A DNA stretch of 64,000 nucleotides from Phorcus lineatus (taxonomy: Eukaryota; Mollusca; Gastropoda; Trochida; Trochidae), in NCBI GenBank assembly GCA_921293015.1, contig OV121097.1, positions 31,373,929 to 31,437,928 on the forward strand, in the 5' to 3' direction. Positions 30,301 to 42,300 of the stretch are shown here, piece by piece. Numbering within the stretch: the first letter of the stretch is position 1; each line of letters begins with the position of its first letter. A program made the translations under genes and the position numbers. Below the pieces are notes generated by a model. It ran no database searches. It was given only the letters and a program-made list of their open reading frames with translations, and was not told the DNA's origin.

Positions 30301-33300
30301 TCCAGCGTCTTCTTGTCAACTGTCTACCTTTGTTCCAGTGTATCCTTGTCAACTGTCAACCTTTGTTCCAGTGTTTCCTTGTCAACTGTCGACCTTTGTT
30401 CCAGTGTTTCCTTGTCAACTGTCCACCTTTGTTCCAGCGTCTTCTTGTCAACTGTAGACGTTTGTTCCAGTGTATCCTTGTCAACTGTCGACCTAGGTTT
30501 TAATGCTCCCTCATTAACTGTTGACTAACAGTCTACGATTCAATGTTTCAACGTTAATTCTCTACCTACGTTTCAGTGTTTCTGCTCAGCAGTCAGTTCT
30601 GGTTGTTTCCCCGAAACAAGTCCGCTTTTATGTTCCTGCAACAATCGTGTTGACTTACACTGGGCGTGTGGAGAACAGTACGATCCCGGTCCGTTTAGTC
30701 TACTTTGAAGGAAGTAGACCAGTGTTGGCCAAAGAACTTCTCTTCGAAAACGGTAAGCCTCGCTTTCATAATTTTACCACATATGAATGCACCCATTAGC
30801 CTTTACACAATAATTCACTCTCGATGCTTTTAAAAATTCTGTTCAAACAATCGCAATGTTCTCTGCATTCGGTCTGTTACCAGTTAAGAGGGGTAGTAGT
30901 ACGTTTTTTGAAAGATAAATCTCCGCAAATTTTCCCGAATGAATATCACTTTATATCTAATGATCTTCAGACGATCAAAACATGTCACTCCTCAACCAGA
31001 TCACCTGTAGCGTGGAGAAAATAATCTTTTCATCATTTGAGGTAGGAATATTGCTTAAGCTTAACAGATCATGTTACATTCGTTTTGAAACTGCTTCTTT
31101 TGATTAAAAGGTACTGTCTTGCAATTTTGTTTCTTGAGATCAATCTATTTATCGAAAAACGAGCTACTGCCCTTTTAATTTCCTTTAGTAATTCAGTCAG
31201 TCACTGTATTAAGCTACTTTAAAATGACAGCGCGGTCTTAGTTGTGAAATGCCTCTTGTATTTTATTCAAAGAGAAACATGTTTAAATATTAAGAAAATA
31301 TCAACCAGTCTAACATTGATTTCAATTTCATTATTTGTAAAATTCAGAATTTACTAAACATGTACATATGTTTATCCCTGAAACGCAAAGATTTCTCTAA
31401 AATTAACTAAGTTAAGTCTATCACTGACTCTAACTATCTTTGATCTACCTAAGTGACTCCGATGTTTCAACTTTGCAATTCTTTTAACATAAATCATTTT
31501 TTCTCAAAGGACTGTCATTATACGAAACTTTGATAACATTTGTTTCTGGTCCAGCTTGCAGTCAAAACGTGACCTTCACCTTACTGCCTGAGGACGTGAC
31601 CTCAACTACCGATCGCCTGATTTTGGAGGTTGGCGATTCCGGAGATCTTGGTTATTGGGAAGGGGAAATTGAAATAAAACGTGATTCTGGATTCATCGTC
31701 ATTCACACAGACAAGCCCATATACAGCCCTACACAGACTGGTAAGTGATAACAATTTGTTTACTGTGGGTTCGCCATTTGCTCTTTGAAGTGTTTTCCGT
31801 CAAATTATTGAATATATTACTTGCGTGAAATGCAGGTGTGGGTCATTTTTGAAAGTTGACAAATCTTATCGTTATAATGAATAAACAAATTGGTTAGGGA
31901 AATCAGTGTGTGTTTGTGTATATTTATATATGTTTTTGATGTATTAGCGGTTCCATAGCAGTAATGACTTGAATTATTCCAGTAATTAAGTTACCAATAC
32001 AGCTGGGTGCCCCAATAGGGCCAGCAATTCGTGACTGCATAAAACAGACTCAGGACTAACCCAATCACGTCTTGTTCTCCTGTATGTAATATACATATCT
32101 CCCAACATCGTTTCTATATTTTCCTTTCCTTAAGCGTCCATAGAAGTTTTGAAAGATTTTATTTTCAAATTGCCCCAAAATCATTAGTTTATGCCAAATG
32201 CAATATCTTCAAATGGTCAAACATCTCATAACGTCATCCGAAGTCGAAGAGGAAATTATCAAGTATTATGCAAAAATAACTGGCGGCCTTTTTTGTGTGA
32301 ACACTTTTTAATGTAATGGTTTCGCATAGCTTAACCGATCATGGCACGTCCGTTTTAAAACTGCTTCTTTTGACCAAAACATTTGGAATTAGAAACATTT
32401 ATTTTCGTATTCAGGAGACAACTTTATTTATCTGAGATACGTGCTACTGTCCCTTTGACATAATGCTTTAGAAATAGGAAGGATATGATCGTAACATTAC
32501 AGCTAAAAATGTGATGCGAAACACTATGCATGAGAGCAGTTAATACCTCTATTTAAGTTAATGAATTTTGAGATTGTTTGAACTATACTAACAGCGTTAA
32601 AACAAAATCTTAAGTAAAAAATAAATGACGTTCGCTTTGTAGAGAAAATGGTAAATACCTTGAACTGAAATCTCATTATATTCAGATCAAACATCGCATA
32701 CTTACCTCATTGCGATGTTTTCAGAATTGTTTTTAGGTTTGTCGTGACCTGACAATCTTCTCAATCAGCGGTGAGACTAGGAAGCCGCCAGAACAGTGAT
32801 TGACAGTACAAATGCATCCTGCGATATTGGCGTACTTTAATCTGCTGAGCTCCTACCAAATACACTGATCTCTTTCGGGCCAAATACGTTGATCTAGCCG
32901 CGGTGTAGAAAAGAGGTGTCACAATTAAAACATGATCCTCGGATAGTAGCAATTGTTGATACAGTTGTAAGCAGTGTAAATACATAGATAGTCTAATACA
33001 GTATCCTCTGATAAAACATATATCAAAACATTATACTTACGTTACAAATTTGCTTAAGTTTAATCAATGACTATATTTGATATTCTTTTTACAACCTCTG
33101 TCAATATCACTGCAATAAGATTGCAATAAGTTTTAGCTTTGTGACGTCATCATGTTTTGGACGCCTTGGCATTGTGAAGTCATGCAGTTGTTAATGTTGA
33201 AGCTGAGAGCAATTATGCAAAATTGATCGCACACCAGCGATATCTCCTTTGGAGTAAAGTTCGATGGGATAAATGAGTTCACTTGACATTGAATTGAAAT

Positions 33301-36300
33301 AATCTTCGAACCTATTTCAGTCAAGTATCGAGTGCTTGCTACAGATGAACATCAGCGCTTGGCTCCCTGGAAGCTCCAGCTGGATATCGTGGTAAATAAT
33401 TAGGCATTGTTTCTAGAGAAAGTGGGTAATTTTTAGTATTCGCCTAGCGAAAGCTAGTGCAATTATTACTTTATTACCGCATCTTTTGCATTTTAATCGC
33501 ATGGAGTAATGCAAAAACTGCTGGCTTCCCTTTACTCCCCGCAACAGTGACGTTACGAAAATTGTAGAATGATGTCTCCATCAAACAATCGTTGTTGAGC
33601 TAAAAGTAATATTTGCTTATGTTTCATTTAATATTTCACCGTATGGATTTTAACTGCAAATATCCTTTAAAAGATAAACAGCGAAGAGTCTCATAGGTAA
33701 GATTGCAGCGCTATTTACATACAGTATTGAAACCTCTGTATTAAAATGACACTTTTACTGATCCTCGATTTTGTCCAGGGTTACGTTTCAATAACTTTTC
33801 TTGAATGCTTTTTATTCATCTACGTCTTCGTGATTAAATGGCACTAATTAAATTAAATTACAGTATAGTGGAAAATACTTTGATAAGGCACTTTTGCTTA
33901 AAGCTATTTCGCACGTTTGTAAACAAATTTGTTTTTCAATTTTCTCCAGTTCATAAGACTAGATGCCAAATTAAAGTTTTAGAAGATTAAATCAACATGA
34001 CATGTTTTGAGCGGAAACTGTGTACGACCATTTTAGTATGAACACCTTTTAATCATTTGTGTTAGTGAAGTGGATTGACATAACTTAACCAAACTTTGTA
34101 CGTTCATTTAGGAAATCCTTGAAGATAATTCTTTTTTCCTTTCCCAACGAAAATAAGATACAGTGCCTTTACAGCATTTTACCTTTGTAAATAATTTAAA
34201 TAACTATACTATCCCAAAAAAGTAACGCATAGGTGATTTTTCATAATTGAAATCGAAATATTTTTATTTTTATTATTTTTATTGTCCAAAAAAGTAATGA
34301 TATTGATGATACTGACAAGTTGCTTTCGTTTTCTTTTCCAAAAATGGATCTTACATGGAAATGTTGACTTTGGTGAACATTTTAAGGGTAAATCAAAAAC
34401 GCTTCGCCACAACGCAACACGTGCAATTACGCACGTGAAAGTTTTGTGGAAAATGCATGCAGTGTGTGGCTATAAAAAGGGATGCCGCATTCGGATTTGC
34501 CACTTGTTTGGAGATTGATTGTAAGACACTCCATGGTGGCACGTCTTGACGCTATAACAAGAAACATCGCCATCGGAAGACTTCAAGCTGGAGAGTCCCA
34601 ATGTTCGGTGACAGGACGTCTCCACGTTAGCCAGAGCACCATTTCAAGACTTTTCGACAGGTTCTTTCAGACCAACACGACAAATGACAGTCCCCGTTCA
34701 GGCAGGCCATGTGTCACCACACCAGCTCAAGATCGCTACATCCGGGGCATCCATTTGCGTTATCGCACAACTACTGCCGAGAGTACTGCAGGCAACATAC
34801 CAGAACTGAGAAGAATTTCAAGCCAGACTGTAGGGAACAGCTTGAGGGAGGATGGATTGAGAGCCAGGAGACCCTACGTTGTCAACGTTCCACGTCGTCA
34901 ACACCGTGCCAATCGACTTCGTTGGTGTAACACAGTTGGTGTTTGGAATCTTCGCAGCTAGCGCCCAGTTTTGTTCGGTGATGAATCCAGGTTCCTATTG
35001 CGGAGGCGAGATGGCAGAAACCGTGTTTAATGGCGTCGGAACGAACGTTTTGCCGCTTACTGTGTTCTTGAGGTGGACAGATTTGGTGGAAGCAGCGTTA
35101 TGATGTGGGCGGCGATATCGTACACTGGTCGCACCAATTTAATCCACGTTCATGGAAATTTGACGGTCGTACGCTACAGAGACAACATCCTGCAGCCACA
35201 CCCCCTGCCCGTTATTGACGTCCAATGTGAACTGTTCCAGCAGGACAACGCCAGGCCACATGCTGGACGAGTCACTGGAGATTTCCTCGCCAGAAACAAC
35301 ATTAATAAGTTCCAATGGCCGTTTCGTTAACAAGATTTGAATGCAATTGAACATCTTTGGGATGAACTTGATCGACGTCTTCTTCAGCGTCAACAACAGC
35401 CTCAAACTCTACAAGAACTGGCTCTATTTGTGCAGCAGGAGTGGCAGACGATTCCAAAACCAACCATATAGCGTCTAATCCAGTCGATGCCAAGGCGGGT
35501 GAGAACTGTCATCAACGCACAAGGTGGCCACAACAGATGCTAACTTTCTACGGACGTCTGTGAAATATTGTGAAAGCCATATCTAATGTTTTTACGTAAT
35601 TTCGGTAATTGATATTTCCTTAAATCTGATGTAAAAAATCACACTTGTAACTTCATTTCCTTTCAATTTATATGCGTTTGAAAATACAACAATTTCTCCT
35701 AACAAATCTGGCTATGCGTTTCTTTTTTTGGATAGTATACTTTAATCATAGACTGATGCTATTCATTTATTTATAAATAACTGTTTTTTTGTAGTTTGAT
35801 ATAAATTTGCTGTCATTAGACTTGTCTGTTTGCTTGAACTATGTAAAGGCACGTATTAGTCAACTTTATGTTATTTTTCTCCAATATCTGGTTTACTAAA
35901 TAATTCATTACTACTGCAGAGTCCAAACGGAATCATCGTTGACCAGCTTCAAGGTCTAAGCTCCGAATCCGCCTTTGATGTCCGGAGTTATCGTCTCCAC
36001 AAGCATTGCATGCTGGGAGTTTGGAAGATCCGGGCTTCTTATAAGGAAAATATTGAGGTAATTCATACATAAAACATTTCCTCAATCAAGGCTGCTTCTG
36101 AAGACGTCAAAATAGTATAAATCGTTTCGGTTTTCAGGTTGATTTTAGACTCTGCAACTCAGTCTGGGATAAATTGGTGTCAGAACAAATAAAATGAAGC
36201 TTCTTTCAAACCGTATAAAGAGAAAAAACCTTTACAGAATGAGTTCGAGTCCCGTAGAGTCTATTTTTAAAAACTTTATTCCTATGAACAATGTCGATTT

Positions 36301-39300
36301 TAATCAGACCGCCCATTCATTTACAGTGTTGCAGTAGGATAGGAAGTAGTCGATCAATAAATTTTTTTATTCAATAATAAATGGCCACAGGCATATAGTG
36401 CAATTTAAAAGTAGTCATAAAGGGACGGAATCATGGAAAGGTGACCTTGCACCAGGTAGGTCCCCCAAAGTTCGACCCCGAAGATATTGGTGGTTAAGGC
36501 CAGTGTTGTTTTAACTGTTTTAACTGTTTGCATTACATGATCCTTACGATATGTTACGATACTTATCCAGAAGTATAAGTATATGAATGGGTCTTACTTA
36601 GACGTAATGTAAGACCCACGTTACGTAATACAAATGACTTCTTCCCTGTTTTGTCTGATATTTAAGAATTGTAAATGTATTGAAATATTTTCGTTTGAGG
36701 CATCTGAAACCTTGGTCGTAGTTTTTTCGGACATGATGGCCGAAAATTGTTTCTTCGTTTCAGCTAAGAACAGAAAATGAGGTCACGTTTGAAGTGAAAG
36801 AGTACGGTAAGTTCACATTTTGTGATTTTTTAAAAAGGTATGTTAACATTTTCCGACAAACATTTATCCAAAAAGGTATATTATATTCGCTCGGATCAAG
36901 CCATAGCTTTCAACGATGAAGTGGGTAATTTGGGTAATTTAATATATTCATCGCTTAAATTTAATACTATTTATTAAGATTGACACTTTGGTGAATCAAA
37001 TTTCACTTTCTCACATTGCAGAGTAAAAGTATTGATTAACCTTCAATCGCAAATTTAATAAGGTTGGTTTTGGTTTCAATGATATAGCATCATATTAGCT
37101 CAAAATTTTTCGTCAAGTATCTGTTTATGGAAAACAATATTTTTCTGGATAACATTTTCCTTTTTGTGAAATTGCAAAATTCACGACGTTTACTCCTCCG
37201 GACTGTAGTTAATATAAAATGGGGTACATATATACAGACAGACAGACAGACATTTTTATTCAGTAACAGGCCTCCGGCCCAAAATACATATAAATCAACA
37301 CTTTAAATTGTAACATGCGCACAATTATCTATTTACATTTAGATTTGTGTTTCTTGTCAAAATAGTGTAAATATAGACAAACATCCTTCATGATATTAAC
37401 ATTATTACTCTGTATAATGGATATAAAATTAATCATAGTTGGGTATTTACTGAGATATTTTGATAGGTACTTTTTTCGTAACTCTGAATATGCATCACAT
37501 ACATAAAATACATGCCACTCATCTTCAACGACTGAAATGCCATTGGATTTACAAAACAAACAATGCCTTTCATTATAAGTTACATTTATGTATCTACCAG
37601 TTTCTACTGCTAATTTAAAGTTACAGCACCGAAATCTTGCAAATAAGATTTTTAAATATTGAGGAATATCATCATTTGTTAAGTAACTTTCCACATTTAA
37701 TAAGGATTTAAATTGCTTATAGTAATAACATTTAATGTTGTTTTCCATAGATGATTGCCAAGATTGGAGTAAATTAACATGTAACCTCTGCCTGAATGAT
37801 TCAATAAACAATTTGTGGTTACCAATTTCCTGTTTTAGCCAAACAAATCCAAATCCAAAATGAAAAAGAATGTTTTTAATCTTTGTTGCCCCATGAATTT
37901 CTACCTACATTGTCTAGTGCAACCTGGTTCCCTGGCCTCGTTCCGCTTGCGCTACAGTGAGGCCATGGCACTGGCTGTATAATGGCGTTGCGCAGAGCAG
38001 CGATCCAAGATGGAGGACAAGGCAATTTTATGCATAGCGATCACAAATTCACTTCATTCTCGCTCTATAGCCACGACATATTGAAGACAAGCATCTATCT
38101 AGAATGAAATAAAATAAGAACTCGGAATATCGCCACATATATTTTTTGTTGCAAAGGGATATTGCTAAACATCATAAAGTTTGCAGCGGAGCGATAGCCC
38201 CGCCCACCTGGAAATATAAACAATATAGTGGAAGGCTTCGTGCACTGTTTTAAACTATGACAGGTCGAAAATTGAAGCAATTGTTATTTACTTGGTGTGG
38301 TGACAGCTTGTTTCAAATACTGGTAATGAAGGTGTAAAGCGATTTTGCGACATTTCCCCAAATCGACCCAATCAAAAGCTGTCAACTACGACGCTCAGTA
38401 CCACTGAGACACAACAACGACCAACTAAATTACAGCAAACAATTACTAGTCGTATGGTCCAATTTCTTATTTTTGACCTTTTTTAGAAGTCACATTTTTA
38501 TCTTATAGAATACATAAAAGTTGTAATTTGAGAATAAGACTATTATTAGTAGGATTCAGCAGGAGAGAGAATTTGAACCTATTTTGGTGTACGAAAGAGT
38601 ATAGAGGGACACGATGGCTTTTTCTCAGGTCTGTATACAACGGATGACTTAAAAGAAAATTTTATTCCGACTTCCAAACAATTAAAATTACTGAACCAAC
38701 AAATTCTGTTGCTCTATCTTCCAGTATCTATTGTTAAATCGTGCGATGAGCACCTGAAGCGTGCAAATGCAATCCGGGATTTCCTTATATTTAATAAATT
38801 AGGTATAGTAGTATAAGCAATTGTTTAAAAGCTATAGGGACGTAGCCCATTTTTGCGTGGAAATATCTTTCAGTCTCTGCGTAACATTACTTAAAAAATT
38901 TGAATGAAAATTAACATTTTGACTCTACCATCCCCATATATATATATATCCCCATATCGAATCGTATTTAATAACTCCGGAATGTTTGATACCCAATCTG
39001 TCTTTCCTCCGGCTCTTATCATACGAACTAATCATATCGTAACATTGCCTTGGATATCTATAAGAGCTAGGGCATTTGTAAAAGACTCATCCAAAATGTT
39101 ATTATTCTTGCTTCAGCAAATATGTGAATCGGAAATCTTCCGCATTCTCCGTATACCATATATTACTCGGGCCCTTTGCCTTCACTTCTAGAATTTTTAT
39201 AAACAATTTTTTTCAAATCTGCCACATAGTAAGAGCATGATTCATTTTGAAAGAAAACACATTTTCTGCCGTTTTTTAGCATTAAATTCCATTTGACTAT

Positions 39301-42300
39301 TGGAATGTCAGAATGCAGGAATATATTAATGTAGGAATAAATTCAAAATCAGTTGCTCAAATGTGTCCTATGATGTTAGTTATGACTTACATCTCAGTTT
39401 CGTTTTCAGGAGCTGTTATCATCATCTCTATTAGCTGAATACAACCGTTTAAAAAATACAAATATATCACGCTTCTGCAAGACGAATCTTTGCTATATTG
39501 CTAACAGTTATGGAAAGTCTACAATTTATGAAATTTTGCAAGTTCTTCATGCCTTCATGGCAGGTTTTAATAGGGTCGATTTGGGGAAATGTCGCAAAAT
39601 CGCTTTACACCTTCATTACCAGTATTTGAAACAAGCTGTCACCACACCAAGTAAACAACAATTGCTTCAATTTTCGACCTGTCATAGTTTAAATCAGTGC
39701 ACGAAGCATTCCACTATATTGTTTATATTTCTAGGTGGGCGGGGCTATCGCTCCGCTGCAAAAATTATGATGTTTAGCAATATCCCTTTGCAACAAAAAA
39801 TATATGTGCGAGTTCTTATTTTATTTCATTCTAGATAGATGCTTGTCTTCAATATGTCGTGGCTATAGAGCGAGAATGAAGTGAATTTGTGATCGCTATG
39901 CATAAAATTGCCTTGTCCTCCATCTTGGATCGCTGCTCTGCGCAGCGCCATTATACAGCCAGTGCCATGGCCTCACTGTAGCGCAAGCGGAACGAGGCCA
40001 GGGAACCAGGTTGTGTCTAGTGATAAAAGCATGTAATAACATTGTTTTGGTAATCTATAGTCAGGCATGTTAAGAAGTCTACACCAGTATTTCACAGCAT
40101 TAGTTGTATAAGTCAATTGTAAAGGCACTCTTCCACATTCTCCCAGAGCCATGTTGTTACAAGTAGATTTTCCAAGTTTCAATACATATTTACAAAACTT
40201 AACATGGATAGATTCAATAGTATTACAGTAGGATGTACCCCATATTTCACCTCCATAACATAGGATAGGTGATATCATACAATCAACATATATACCATAG
40301 ACAGGAATCATGAAACAGTTGTACATACATACAATGAGGCCTGTGGATGTTTGCACCACGCTCAAACACCCTCAAAGGTTGAATCATATACTTCCAAAAC
40401 TGCTGAATTCTTTTTATTGTTCCTCTGTTCAGTTCTTCCTCGTTTTGAGGTCAAGATGACCATAAGCCCGGAGACGATCACAGACAAAACTGAAGAGATT
40501 GAGATAAACATGGAGGCAAGGTATGTAAAACGAATTTGGCGATTTTTTAATTCATGCCAATGTGTTTCAGGCAGCTGAATTTTGTAAAGATCGAAAAGAA
40601 CAATTCAACTCAAACTATTTTTGGATATTATTCAAATTATAAACATGTTTAAACGTTTTAAGTAAATGTCCTTGACGTTATGTTTAATTTTCAAACCAGC
40701 CATCCTATGTAATTATTTTCATTCCATTTCCTAGTTAGGTAAAAATGAAGGTATATATTCATATATGGCCAGGGGCTCATTATAACAGCAATTTAGGTGT
40801 CTTAAGTGCATATTATTTTTCTATGCCATTGTAAATGGTTAAATCAGTATGTCATATGATATCTCTGGTCAATGTAGCTCTATATGCTCTAACTAATATC
40901 AATTAGATTGTTTGAATACGACCATTGTGTACTAAATCATAAAATATCATTTCATGTCCGTTTGCCATTGTTAACATTACTGTGAGTAGTCGTTATGACA
41001 TGTTTATTCTCATGCAGGTACCTGTTCGGCAAGGGAATAGACGGAGATGCAGATATCAAGATAGGTATCCATGACGGTACTTCGATTAACCGGTTGCGCA
41101 AAACATACCATGCTAAGGTAAAATACACATTTCCAGATAGGGCAAGAACAATCGAATTCTGTCTCCACAGAGGGAGCATAAAATCATTTACTTTCGTCTG
41201 TCTTTGTATGTGTAATGTTTGTGCATAAATGTCCCATATACCCTTTCAAAACACCGTGTAACAAATATTTTGTTGGAGATAGACGTTAATCTAACACAAG
41301 GTACGTTAGTACAGGTCCCCATTTAATCGTAAGTGCACCATTGAGTGCAGGTATGATATTTAGGCATGATTAAAAAAAACTTAAAACATGTAGAGTTCAG
41401 CTCCTTAACGTTAACATATTAAAGATGATAAAACATTCTTTTCAACAGCCTGAAAATAACAAAAGGCACCAGTTCAGTATAAGTGTAATTCACATAAAAT
41501 GTTTCAGTAAGACATAATGAATTTTGCTATTTTTCTCTGGAGGCAAAGTTGTCGTTGTTTACTTCAAAAGGGACTTTTACACAAAACATATAGAATAAGA
41601 AATCTAAAAATCTAAAAATCTAAAAATGATATTAAATATAGATGTACTGAACGGTTTTGGAGTTTTGTTCCGAAAGAAAAATGATACAGACGGACGGACG
41701 GACATAAATACAGACTGAAAGAATGCTGACTAAATCCCGGGTATTTTACAATGGTTGTATATCAAAAGTTATTCAACAGTTTATCTACATTTCAGTTGGT
41801 GAAATGCAAAGTAGGTTTGCCTTCAGGAAGACTAATAATGATTGACCCAAATATTCTTCAATATTTTGTTTTGATCATTTTTGAGATATTTTGACATATT
41901 CCTCATCTCAGAAGCTTTTGAGTTTTCAAGATCGACGAAAATGTGAATATTTCAATGTCTTCGCTGTTTGTCATTTTTCAAGAAATATTTGAACATCTAT
42001 CAAGAATGGGTTGTTTGAGTGGCTTTCTAGAAGTTGTCAGTATAAGGAAGACAAGGAATTTTATGGATTATCAACTTCTTTATTGTGTTGGTAGCGACGT
42101 TTCGGTATAGCTTCTTATACCGTTTTCAAGAAGCTATACCGAAACGTCGCTATCAACACAATAAAGAAGTTGATAATCCATAAAACTCCTTGTCTTCCTT
42201 ATCTATAAAGAATGCAAATGTTGAGCCTTCTTTTCACTTATATCAATGAATAAAAATTTAAATTACAGCATGTTCAAAGAAGAAAAAAAGCTAGTTGACG

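Noticed and set aside
29051-30528. Several 390-468-codon plus-strand frames of FPCQLSTFVPV-type repeats
   Set aside because: They arise from a stop-poor 33-bp unit whose length is a multiple of three. Five frames are open at once, and the array lies inside a TEP intron.
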